Assembly: GCA_036365145.1 (NCBI GenBank)
Contig: JAEOAD010000032.1
Span: forward strand, 2,285,501 to 2,349,500
Direction of reading: 5' to 3'
Source: Orientallactaga sibirica
Taxonomy: Eukaryota; Chordata; Mammalia; Rodentia; Dipodidae
Length of the DNA: 64,000 bases
Below, one piece after another: positions 46,185-55,282 of the stretch (the stretch's first letter is position 1; every line of letters starts with the position of its first letter). The notes below the pieces were generated by a model that saw only the letters and a program-made list of their open reading frames with translations, was not told where the DNA came from and did not search any database. A program made the translations under genes and the position numbers.

Positions 46185-46411
46185 GAAATACAAACAAAAG
46201 GGCCCAGGTTCAATTCCTCATGACCTATGTAAGCCAAATGCACAAGGGGGTGTATGCATCTGGAGTTCATTTGCAGTGGCTGGAGGCCCTGGCAGGCCCA
46301 ATCTCTCTCTATCTCCTCACTATCTCTCTTTCTCTCTCTGTTTACAAATAAATTAATTAAATAAATAAAATTTTTAAAAGTAGCTTTAAAAAAATGAAAT
46401 ACAAACAAAAG
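46185..46411 (+). repeat. 5'-truncated DIP SINE with 16-bp target duplication
   Basis: The element (46201-46395) begins inside the tRNA-like head, just before the B box (GGCCCAGGTTCAATTCC), yet is bounded by GAAATACAAACAAAAG on both sides (46185-46200 and 46396-46411). The truncation therefore happened during insertion. Confidence 0.95.
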
Positions 46412-47024
46412 TGGGGGTGGGCAGTGTTTTCATGGAGTTGATGAGCTTGCTCGTCTCAGCCCAGTGGGGCCTCACTGGGAAAACATGTGACCAGTTGATC
46501 GATCTAACTTCTCCACAAGGCCACGTGACCAAGAACAGAGTTTTTACATAGTCACAACGGGCTATGATAGAAACCAGGTTGATGAGCTGAGAGAAGAGGA
46601 GGATGCAGGCCAGGTAGCAGCTGCAGTGAAGGAGGGAAGACAAGCATGCGCTCAGATGGACACTGAGAAACAGATGAGGGACCAGGAGGGGCATGGGCTA
46701 GGCAGCTGCGGACATCGGGCCACGAAGATGTCTTTATGCACACATGGAGTTTGCAGTGAAGGTAAAGACCACTTGACAAAGGCCACCTCTCCACTTAACA
46801 AATGGAGGTTTGTGTGGTTACTTAAGGAAAAGCAGACAAAGCCCATGGGCTCTGGTAGCAGAAGCCTGAAATCAGGCCCTCACTCTTGGGCTCATGAATC
46901 CTGTCCCTTCATGGGGTTAAGCAATTCTTCCAAGCATCCTCATCTGAAAATACATACCATGGCAACGCTGTGCTGTGCACGAGGAGGACACTAAATAGCA
47001 GAAATTTAAACATTTGTCTGGAGC
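46412..47024. other. No recognisable gene; weak MIR trace
   Basis: GGGGTTAAGCAATTCTTCC and CATCCTCATCTGAAAATAC (about 46911-46952) hint at a decayed MIR on the plus strand. Frames of about 100-120 codons on both strands overlap and show no domain. Confidence 0.4.
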
Positions 47025-47029
47025 CTTAT

Positions 47030-47375
47030 TGTCACGGTCACATTTGCATTGCTGGCAGAAAACACCCAACCAAGAGCAGCTTGTGGGGAAAATGGTTTAT
47101 TTTGGCTTACAGACTTGAGGGGAAGTTCCATGATGGCAGAGGAAAACAAAAGCACGAGCAGAGAGTGGACATCACCTACTGGTCAACATCATATGGACAA
47201 TAGCAACAAGACAGTATGCCAACCACTAGCAAGAGGAAGCTGGCTATAACACCCATAAGGTCATCCCCACAATACACTGCCTTCAGGAGGTATTAATTCC
47301 CAAATTGCCATCACTGGGGGACCTAGAATTCAAAACACCAAAGTATATGGGGGACCCCTGAATCAAACCACCACG
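47030..47375 (-). repeat. MaLR 3' LTR (relative to the element)
   Basis: The terminal dinucleotide of the inner edge is altered (CACCACG where the other LTR has CACCACA). It contains GTTTATTTTGGCTTACAGAC, whose complement holds the AATAAA-type signal region, and an extra block CCACAATACACTGCCTTCAGG absent from the partner. Confidence 0.82.
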
Positions 47376-47510
47376 TTCTGCCCCTGGCCCCCATAAACTG
47401 AACAATCCATGATGTAAAATGCAATACATTATGCCCAACTTTAAAAGTCTCCAAAGGTTTAATCAATCCCAATGATCTTCAAACATCCCCATAGTTCAAG
47501 GACTTTTAAC

Positions 47511-47567
47511 CAAAAAAAAAAAAAAAACAAAACAAAACAAAAAAAACAAGAAAAAACAAACAAACAG
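47511..47567. repeat. A-rich (AAAAC)n tract inside the MaLR
   Basis: A run of about 17 A followed by AAAAC/CAAA repeats lies within the internal region of the MaLR. It may be a simple-repeat expansion. Confidence 0.85.
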
Positions 47568-47776
47568 TCCTCACAGTCCATAGTTCTTGCTGAATTCAGG
47601 TCTTTCAACTCTGATCCGAGTAGTCCATGAAGCTGTACTTACAGAGATGCAAGGCGTCTCATAGGCCAAGATTTCAAATCCTTCCACATTCCTCTTGGAA
47701 AGCAGCTTCAAAAGGCCAAAGCCACACTGTCAGGCTTCTAGCAGCAACAATCCCACTCCTCTGGTACCAACTTTAT

Positions 47777-48103
47777 TGTTGCAGTCAGGTTCACATTGCT
47801 GATAGAAAACACCTGGCCAAGAGCAGCTTGGGAAAAAAAATGGTTTACTTTGGCCTACAGACTTTAGGGAAGCTCCATGATGGCAGGGAAAAATAATAGC
47901 ATGAGCAGAGGGTGGACATCACCCCCTGGCCAACATCAGATGGACAACAGCAACAAGACAGTATACCAAACACTGGCAAGAGGAAGCTGGCTATAACACC
48001 CATAAGCCCTCCAGGAAGCTTTAATTCCCAAATTGCCATGAGCTGGCAACTTATCATTCAGAACACCTATGTTTATTGGGGACACCTGAATCAAGTCACC
48101 ACA
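47777..48103 (-). repeat. MaLR 5' LTR (relative to the element)
   Basis: It shares TTCACATTGCTGATAGAAAACAC, AGTATACCAAACACTGGCAAG and AGGAAGCTGGCTATAACACC with its partner in the same order. The outer edge is intact, starting TG on the minus strand. Confidence 0.82.
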
Positions 48104-48329
48104 CTTATGTTTGGCAACAGCTCAGAAATATCCGTTATTGTCATTAGTATTAAGTGAACTTATTTATGGAAACTATAAAAATATAACATGAAAAATTAAT
48201 TTTAAAACGATTATGCAATTAGCTTAGTTTACATGCTTCTTTCACAGACGTCAGCACAACCTGCCCTCCGCAGTCATGGGTTCCACATCTGCAGATTCAA
48301 CCTATTATCTCACAGTGTCATATTGCCAT

Positions 48330-48423
48330 AGAGCCCACAAGACACTGGCTTCAAACTCATGATCCTCTTGCCTCAGCATCCCTAGTTCTGGGAGCACCAG
48401 TGTGTGAGCTGCCACACCAAGCC
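48330..48423 (-). repeat. Old B1-like fragment, minus strand
   Basis: GGCTTCAAACTCATGATCCTC, TGCCTCAGCATCCCTAG and GAGCTGCCACACCAAGCC follow the reverse-complement order of B1. The copy is truncated and diverged. Confidence 0.6.
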
Positions 48424-49147
48424 TTGTGTGCCTAGTTTTAATATATTCCTTCACCAGATGAGAAAAAAGCAGTAATGTAACAATATTAATGAAAATGAAC
48501 ATTTAAATCCAGAATTGATTTTAATAAGATGCCTGAGCTACAGTTTATCATAGCAACAGAGCTAAAAATAAGCAATGAGAATACAATATTTTCAACTTTC
48601 TTTACAGGAAAAAAAAAAAAAAAGAAAAACCTTAATGTAAGCCCAAAGAGGCTCAGAAGAAAGGAATAGGTCGTTAAAAAAGAAAAGAAGAGCAAAGAAA
48701 CCACAGGATATGAATTTTATCTGTCTGCCTTGCAGCTTCAAACTGTAGGGAGTTTAAATAAATCCATGTTTGAATGTGTTTGTCTGAATACCACCGCACA
48801 GATACACACATGCTCCATCTCTTCCCAGCACTGTGGTGATAGAGTGGGTTTATGCATTTGACCCAAGGTCAGTGCTCCTCAATCTCCGAAATCCTGAAGT
48901 TGCAGTGGATTCCAAGAGGCATGCTGGGACAGTCTGGCTGGAAAGCATACATTTAGGCTGCTCAAACTCCAGGACAGCTTGGTAAAGAAAATAAAACCCA
49001 CAGTACAGGTGCCAAGCTCTGTTCAACACCATGGAGACTTGTTAAAATAGATTCATTTTTTGAAAATATACTTTGAAGACAATTTCTTTGCTTCCTAGAG
49101 AACACAGGAAAAAATAAGGTGACTCATTTGTAGGAAATAGTGCTTCT
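48424..49147. other. No recognisable gene; one A run
   Basis: A 16-residue A run lies at about 48609-48624. There is no tailed retrocopy next to it that I can recognise. Confidence 0.45.
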
Positions 49148-49790
49148 GGGGCTGGGAGGGCAGTTCACTTGGTAATGTGAAAGCCTAGCATATGCACGGC
49201 CCTGGGTTCGAGCCTCACCATCCCATAAACTGAGCATGGTGGCACTTTCCAGAATCCCAGTGCTTGGCAGCTGGAGGCAGGGAGATTGGAAGTTAAGGTT
49301 ATCCTTGTTAGGTTGACAGGCTACCAAAAATGGAGTCACCAAGGACAGCAGGATGGCTACAGAGACAAGGACGTGGATTCCCACATTCCTCAAGAAATGG
49401 CTCAACCTTTATTCCTTCCTCGCCTAACAATGCCTCAGGTCATGGTTTCCTGCCCCCTTATCTCATAAGTTGCCTGGTCACTGTTCTGGTCTCACCCCCT
49501 AGCTATTTGAAATGGCTAAGGCAAAGAACAAAGGAGTTCCTTTCCTTTCCTCACCTTCCCCCAACTGAAGAAGCTATAAAGCCCACTATCTGCAAACTCA
49601 GGTGGGCTGTGCTCCTTTCTTGAAAGCCAGCCCTGGCAGCTCGTGCTTTTCACGAATAAAAACTTTCATCTTTGCCTCAGAGTGCTCTGTGTGGTCATGG
49701 TCGTTCCTGAACCTTACAATCCTCAGCAGCAAAGGTAGTTTGAGACCAACCTGGGCTATAGATCAAGACTCAACAACAACACATAAAAGA
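49148..49790 (+). repeat. ID/B1 composite SINE (B4-like) split by an LTR
   Basis: The left part has an ID-like head (GGGCTGGGAGGGCAGTTCAC, CCTAGCATATGCACGGCCCTG, GGGTTCGAGCC) followed by the B1-like GAGCATGGTGGCACTTTCC and GGAGGCAGGGAGATTGG. The B1-like half resumes after the LTR with GAGACCAACCTGGGCTATAG. The order ID then B1 fits a B4-type element. Confidence 0.7.
49301..49723 (+). mobile_element. Solo LTR with 5-bp target duplication
   Basis: A 413-bp unit (49306-49718) starts TGTTAGG and ends CCTTACA, an imperfect terminal inverted repeat with TG...CA ends. ATCCT occurs directly on both sides (49301-49305, 49719-49723). Promoter-like features lie in order: TATAAAG at about 49575, AATAAA at about 49657 and a T/G-rich end (TTTGCCTCAGAGTGCTCTGTG). 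No internal region or second LTR remains, as expected after recombination between two LTRs. The orientation (plus) follows from the TATA and poly(A) order. The family is unknown to me. Confidence 0.85.
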
Positions 49791-50139
49791 GAATGTCCGG
49801 GCTTTTGGTCAGTCCACTCCACTGGGTTCAGGCTGTTTGCAGACTCCTGTGAGGGCCTTACAGGCAGGATGGCTCACACGTTTAATCATGATATGACAAT
49901 CCCATGTCCCTGCTGTGTACTTGGCAAAGACAAGAGAAACCAAAGAATAGGGCAGGAATGAGGGAGGTTCAGACTAAACTATGAATGATTTAAAGAAGTT
50001 GGGGAATGATGATGGGGGTTATGTACCAAATGCAAAACCAGGAAGGGTGTGTGCCAGGGAAGGGCTAGAGAACAAAGGTTCCTTCAGCTGCCCCCATAAG
50101 CCAGCTCTTTTCATTGTCTGCTTTCTCCCCTCGGCACTA

Positions 50140-50425
50140 GGAGTCAGAATTACTGTTCTCATTGTAATGGTCAAAAAACACAGCGACTGCAGGGTGTGGT
50201 GGCACACACCTTTAATCCCACCACTCGGGAGGCTGAAGTAGGAGGATCGATGTGAGTTCAAGGCCACCCTGAGACTACATAGTGAATTCCAGGTCAGCCT
50301 GGGCTGCAGTGAGACCCTATCTTGAAAAACAAAACAAAACAAAACAACACAGCGACAGTCACTAAGTAATTTGCTTGAGGTCATGTAAGTAAAAATTGAC
50401 AGTTCAGATTTAAATCCAAAACCCA
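50140..50425 (-). repeat. MIR remnant split by a B1
   Basis: Before the B1 lies TTACTGTTCTCATTGTAATGG. After it lie ACTAAGTAATTTGCTTGAGG, TCATGTAAGTAAAAATTGAC and GATTTAAATCCAAAACCC. In order these match the reverse complement of MIR (AAGTAACTTGCCCAAGGTCA ... GATTTGAACCCAG). Confidence 0.62.
50177..50356 (+). repeat. B1 SINE inserted in MIR, 11-bp target duplication
   Basis: The element (50188-50345) has GGGTGTGGTGGCACACACC, GGATCGATGTGAGTTCAAGG, ACTACATAGTGAATTCCAGG and an (AAAAC)n tail. AACACAGCGAC lies at 50177-50187 and 50346-50356. Confidence 0.96.
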
Positions 50426-50437
50426 TCAAAAACCTAA

Positions 50438-50439
<2 letters not shown>

Positions 50440-50472
<33 letters not shown>
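50440..50472. repeat. (GT)n microsatellite
   Basis: A GT run of about 16 units ends at GTCTGTGAGTC. Confidence 0.97.
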
Positions 50473-50473
<1 letters not shown>

Positions 50474-50499
50474 TGTGAGTCAGGGTGGGGTTTGGCATG

Positions 50500-50725
50500 G
50501 GTTTGGGGGGAGGTTGATGGCTCAATCATGTAATCCTATGTATTCAGGTGGCTCCATGAGGAAGGAAGCTTGCGAGATCAAGGTCAGTTTGGGCAACTCA
50601 GCAATCTCTCTCTGTCCATATATGTATCAACACATATTAGACATAGATAGTTTTCAAGGTGTGGGGTGAAGCTCAGGGGAAGAACACTCGATTAGCATGC
50701 AGGACATCCTACAGTCCATCTTCAG
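50500..50725 (+). repeat. B1/ID-type composite SINE (old)
   Basis: GGTGGCTCCATGAGGAAGG and GATCAAGGTCAGTTTGGGC are B1-like. GGGGTGAAGCTCAGGGGAAG and AGCATGCAGGACATCC are ID-like. Confidence 0.55.
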
Positions 50726-51492
50726 TTCTATAGAACCACAGTTTCTGTTGCTTTCTTCTGCTCTACACTTGCCAGGGCAGATGTTGTGGTTTGTAAGACA
50801 TCTCTACTGTTTTGAGCATATATGCGCAAGCAGAGATTCAAATAAGAGTCCTCTTACCCTAGAGACCCCAATTTTATATGTGTATATCTGAGACCTAGGA
50901 ACATTTAAGTGAAAGTTATCATGGATAAAGTGTCTCCTATTCATTCCAAACTGAAATATCACCCAAAAAAAAAAAAAAGAATAATAAAGGACTATAAATT
51001 CCACTGGAAGAGGATCGGTTCTTCACATGTTCAAGGCATGTTCAAACATTACAAGAACAGAGTACAGAGAAAGACCTACTTTCATTGCTTTTACCATACT
51101 GTCACAAATCCTAGAAATTGATTACAGATTGCCTGACTGCCCACTTCAAATAATGTGTAAGGTAATACAAGCCCAATTTTGCAAATATGTTACCAAAATG
51201 TTAAATTACCTATGGTTTTTAAAAAACCCTGCAGGCAATTAGGTAATAATAAAAAGCAGATAGTTTATAAATGTACATGGAAGCTTGCAAGGTAAAAGAC
51301 TAAATGGAAAGGTAATAGCAAGGTTACACAATCACAGAGTTTTAATTTAGTAATAATGTGAGCATTAAAGAGCCTAGGTTCATATACCTGGAGCATCCGG
51401 GAAGTTTCCAAATGTTTCCTGTGCACCTGGACAGGTACACTCATCCCAGGCAGAGATGCATCACTCCTTCCTCTCTGTATATATTCTGTACA
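50726..51492. other. No recognisable gene or repeat
   Basis: AT-rich single-copy-looking DNA with a 14-A run near 50966. Confidence 0.45.
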
Positions 51493-51496
51493 CATC

Positions 51497-51539
<43 letters not shown>

Positions 51540-51688
51540 GTTTTCTGAGGTAGGCTTTCAGTCTAGTCCAGGCTGACCTGGAATTCACTATGTATTCTCA
51601 GGGTGGCCTCGCACTAATGGTGATCCTCCTACTCTGCTTCCCCAGTGCTGGGACAAAGGCGTGTGCCACCATGCCCAGCTCATCTTAC
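51493..51688 (-). repeat. B1 SINE with 38-residue T run, 8-bp target duplication
   Basis: The element (51501-51680) begins with an unbroken 38-T run (complement of the A tail), then GAGGTAGGCTTTCAGTCTAG, GACCTGGAATTCACTATGTA and CCACCATGCCCAGCT. CATCTTAC lies at 51493-51500 and 51681-51688. The pure, long tail suggests a relatively young insertion. Confidence 0.95.
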
Positions 51689-51932
51689 AATTTTTGTTAG
51701 GTACTAAAATTACACAAATACTCTGCATGTGTACAACCCCAGCCTTAATGGAGAGCAACTGAGAATGCCAGTGGATTTGGACTTTTGGAGCAAACACATA
51801 ACTGCCCTAACAAGACTCTGTGAGAGGGAGAGGGAAATAGAAAACCAGGCAAAAGGCACCAGGGAGGAAGGTATGCTAAGGTATATGCTTATGATGAATC
51901 TTAATTTTTGACTGAGCATTTTTCAGCCATTA

Positions 51933-52175
51933 TTTATTTGTTTATTTATTAATATTTTATTTTTATTTATTTATTTATTTGAGAGAGAGATACAGAAATA
52001 GGCTGGTAGAAAAAGAGAGGGAGCATGGGTGTGCCAGGACCTCCAGCCACTGCAAATGAACTCCAGATGCATGCACCTCCTTGGGTATTTGGCTTATGTG
52101 GGTCCTGGGGAGTCAAACCTGGGTCCTTTGGCTTTGCATCCAGGTGCCTTAACCACTAAGCCATCTCTCCAGGCC
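51933..52175 (-). repeat. DIP SINE, minus strand
   Basis: A (TTTA)n tail complement, a GA tract interrupted by ATACAGAAATAGGC, GACCTCCAGCCACTGC, GGGGAGTCAAACCTGG and AAGCCATCTCTCCAGGCCC are present. It abuts the A-rich end of the next element. Confidence 0.94.
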
Positions 52176-52185
52176 CTGCTTATTT

Positions 52186-52473
52186 ATTTTTATTAAGTAG
52201 AAACTTTGGATAGACACACCAAGTGTTGGTATCATCATTTCCCTCCTCTCTGCCCCCACTCCACTGAGGGCCCCCTTTCGTAGGATTGCTGGTATTCACC
52301 ATGGAGTTGTGGGCTATGAGTTTTGAGAATCTTAATACAGGAGCATATTTTAATTTGATTACTTTCCCTTTCTGTTCTCCTGTTTTGGTCCTCTTCCCCA
52401 CCCCTGGGTCACGGAGCCCCCTCCTCTTTCTAAGTAGTCCTTCTTCTGTTTTAATGTATCATCTACCCTCTAT
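52186..52473 (-). repeat. L1-like 3' UTR segment joined to a 5S rRNA sequence
   Basis: On the minus strand this segment is G/A-rich in its upstream half (GGGGTGGGGAAGAGGACC) and ends TTCTACTTAATAAAAATAAA, like the purine-rich 3' UTR and poly(A) end of rodent L1 elements. I infer L1 from composition and the A-rich end only. The junction with the 5S-like part is at about 52473. Confidence 0.5.
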
Positions 52474-52555
52474 GTCTTCCTTCCAAGTACTAACAGGCCA
52501 GATCCTGCTTAGCTCCTGAGGTCAAACGAGATCTGGCCTGTTCAAGGTGATAGAC
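52474..52555 (-). pseudogene. 5S rRNA-derived sequence (partial, decayed)
   Basis: On the minus strand, GTCTA is followed, after a gap of about 6 nt relative to 5S, by ACCTTGAACAGGCC, AGATCTCGTTTGACCTCAGG, AGCTAAGCAGG and TTAGTACTTGGAAGG. These correspond in order to roughly nucleotides 1-90 of mammalian 5S rRNA. The last 30 or so nucleotides are absent. The internal Pol III control region is largely kept (AGCTAAGCAGG and TTAGTACTTGG blocks). It is not a functional gene: the 3' end is replaced by the L1-like segment, and 13-bp arms at 52492-52504 and 52530-52542 have become perfectly complementary. Confidence 0.82.
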
Positions 52556-54925
52556 AAGTCCATTCCTCCATGTCAAAATGATGATGAGCTCAGAACTGTG
52601 TAAGGCTTGTGATGATAACAACAGCTATGAGGTCATGAATATTGTACTCAGTTCATGTCTGGAGGAATGTGCATGGTTAAAAATGAGCTTTTCAATTAAA
52701 AAGGACAATGAAATATCGTAGGCAACTTTGTGTGCTTGGAGAGAGAACTGTATTGCCTAGTGTACATTTTTTCAAAGTTTCTCCTTCTTTCCTTGATATT
52801 CTACAATTATGTATTTCTTGAGCTCTTTCACGATTCTGTATATTGATAACTTACAGATAACATTACTTTTAGCAATATAAAATAACTCCTGCCTGCAGAC
52901 ATGCAGTATTCTGTTCAGTGATGCTGTAGTTGACTTCTTGCATGCAAGCAGGACCCAGCGTTACCTTCGCTCATACACATTCTCACTATTTTTCATCTGC
53001 CTTCTGGTCCCGTTATGAACATTCTGTCACATCTTACTGCCTCCATAGCTAATCATTTAAGCTAAATGCTTAATATGTGGTCATTCGACAGCTGCATAAC
53101 CATCATGATTTTATAAGCATTTGAAAATCATTCTCAGATAGAACATTCCAGAAGGAAGATACTGAAAGTACAAGCGATTTTCTCTCCACAGAATCCCATT
53201 CCTCCAAACTCAGGGGGCTTAGAGCTCAGAGAATAAAAGATGATCTTACTAATATGACTGAAATTTTATTCTCCGTTACTAGTCAGTGTTGTCTCCAAAC
53301 TGTCAAAGAAAGAGACATCAGAATTAAGGCACAATGCGCTGTTATCATCCTTGAAATGTATTAAATAACTCCTTTTTTTCCATGAGTCTGAAATGAGACC
53401 CATAATGATACAGTCCTCCCCGAACTGAAGAATTGCCAGTGTCAAATGTGATTTCAGCATGTTTCAATTCTGCTTAAATTGTCATTATTCTGATCTGCTG
53501 GGAATATAGCCTTCAAATATTGAAGAGTCTGAGTGTCTGTAATGAGAATTTTCTACCCTTGGGAAGAATGAAGACCCAGCCATTCTCTCCAAAGCATTTT
53601 TCAAAGAGCACACCAATGCAAGACATCCCAACTGTAGCAGCCTGATGAAAAAGTGGGAACAAGAGGCCTGAGAAGGAAACTCTCCTTCTGTATTTTGAAT
53701 ATTTTAGTGAAACTTTTCTACTTAGAGAATCAACTTTTTTTTTCAGTATTCTTAAAATAAATGTTAAGCTTTCTTAAGCACAGCAGTGACTTCCCTTTGG
53801 TTAATAATAAATGCAGTTTGAAGATCCATCAATAGAATAACAATACCATGGATCTTAAATAGAAGCATATAATTAACATTTTAAAAAGAAGTGGTTGGAA
53901 ATCATGGAAGACAATCAAATGTGATTACAAGTCAAAATATTCTAGTCATTTATCCCCAAGACCAGAGCAAATATTAAAGTGACTGCATTTCATTCCTTTT
54001 CATACCTAAAAGCAGCATGGGGCATGAACAGCCCATATCAGGATTTGAGGGAGAAATTCAGACATTAAATGATCTCATATGTTTTATGTTCCTGATCACT
54101 GTAGTTTCATCAACAGGGATGGCCAAAGTCCAGCTGGGGAAATCAAGAGGCGAGGTCACCAGACTACGTGAGGAAGGAGACGTTGGTAAGTCAAGCAAGA
54201 CACTGTGTGAAGGAGCAGGAGCACAGAGAAGCACCTAAGGATGTTTGTTTATGGGACACTGGAGCACTATGGCTACTACCGAGTTTAGTTATGTATGTGG
54301 CAGGCAATAGGTGTCTCCAACCACGGGACATGTTGCTTTTTTCTACTCCTCCTGGGGAAAAAATATATACATTTAAAAATATATATATATATAAAATATA
54401 CAATCGTATATTAGCAATGTTCACTAATAAAACAGGCATAGGCAGCGAAATCTCTTTCTATTTCTTGTGCCATGTGCAGTCACTTGGATAATCAAGTAAT
54501 TTTTATCTGTATTACCTTGAAATTATTAGCAGTGACTAAGAATAAAGAGTTAGGATATTATAATTAAAGGTTGAAAGAGGCACAGCTAACCTGTAAAGTA
54601 TTAACCCTGGCAGGTGCATTTTTGAGAGTATCTACCATGCACACCATTCAGATATTTAATTAAAGTCCCTGGTCCTCTAACAGGCCTGTGGGAATAACAG
54701 TGCTTCATTACCCAATAAGACACAGCACTAATAGATGTGTGCACTCGGTTGGAACAACTTTACCTAAAGGAATATAGCATTAAAAAGTACTGATAAAAAC
54801 TGTATGCATAACTGGTACAGTCTTCCATGATGGACACTAGGGAATGTTCCAGAGAGATGCACGTGGCTGAGAATTCTTCACATAGGTGAAGACTTGTGTG
54901 TTTTAGGTTCTTTTTTTTTTTCTTT
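52556..54925. other. About 2.4 kb free of recognisable repeats
   Basis: Apart from an (AT)n-like patch at about 54359-54401 no SINE, LINE or LTR is recognised. No exon-like frame is convincing. The length without SINEs is unusual for this window. Confidence 0.5.
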
Positions 54926-54929
54926 TTCA

Positions 54930-55262
54930 TGGGTGTGGGATGTGGTGGTATGAATACGTGTGAGCAAATGTGCCTGCACCATGAGCCAACATGTGGAGGA
55001 GGCCAGAGGAGAGTACTAAGAACCCTTCTCTCATCCATATTTCTTGTCTAGATATGAGAATTTCTCCCTCGACCCCAAGCCACTGTCTCAGTGATGCCCC
55101 AGTCTCCTCACCCGTAGACTGGAGTTAACTGTGTTCACATCAAAGGTTTTTATGTGGATTCTGCTGAGTCAAATGTGGTGGCTTGGTGTTCTCCAATCAG
55201 GGAGGTCCTTATGCTTAAGCAGCAAGCCTGCTTAATCATTGACCCATTTCCACAGCCTACAT
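54930..55262 (-). repeat. Old composite tRNA-headed SINE, minus strand
   Basis: ATGGGTGTGGGATGTGGTGG and GTGCCTGCACCATGAGCC, a middle CTGTCTCAGTGATGCCCCAG, then TTAAGCAGCAAGCCTGCTTAATC and CCATTTCCACAGCC follow the order of the reverse complement of a B2-type head joined to a composite body. It is diverged. Confidence 0.5.
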
Positions 55263-55282
55263 TTAGATTCTTGAAAATAATA

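Larger units (their letters stand above)
47025..48108 (-). mobile_element. Complete non-autonomous MaLR element (ORR1-like) with 5-bp target duplication
   Basis: Two LTRs (47030-47375 and 47777-48103) flank an internal part of about 400 bp. On the minus strand the 5' LTR opens TGTGGTGACTTGATTCAGG and closes with CTGCAACA. A few bases on, TGGTACCAG-AG-GAGTGGG (complement at 47752-47769) resembles the Leu-tRNA primer-binding site of ERVL/MaLR elements, with 2 extra bases. A purine-rich tract (complement 47376-47392) precedes the 3' LTR. CTTAT occurs directly outside both ends (47025-47029 and 48104-48108), the 5-bp duplication typical of this class. No protein is encoded, so mobilisation must have relied on enzymes from another element. 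The LTRs differ by substitutions and an indel of about 20 bp, so the insertion is not recent. Confidence 0.85.

Noticed and set aside
46552..46994. Overlapping frames of 80-122 codons on both strands
   Set aside because: Mutually overlapping frames without motifs. No exon or retrocopy signature is seen.
47030..48103. Possible tandem gene duplication (two similar 330-bp blocks)
   Set aside because: The blocks are LTRs of one MaLR element, shown by the primer-site and purine-tract positions and the flanking CTTAT pair.
50019..50525. 168-codon frame on the minus strand
   Set aside because: It is the longest frame in the window but runs through a (GT)n microsatellite, a MIR remnant and a B1. 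It has no family signature.
52474..52555. Functional 5S rRNA gene
   Set aside because: It lacks the 3' third of 5S, has an internal deletion and many substitutions, and has no T-run terminator in place.
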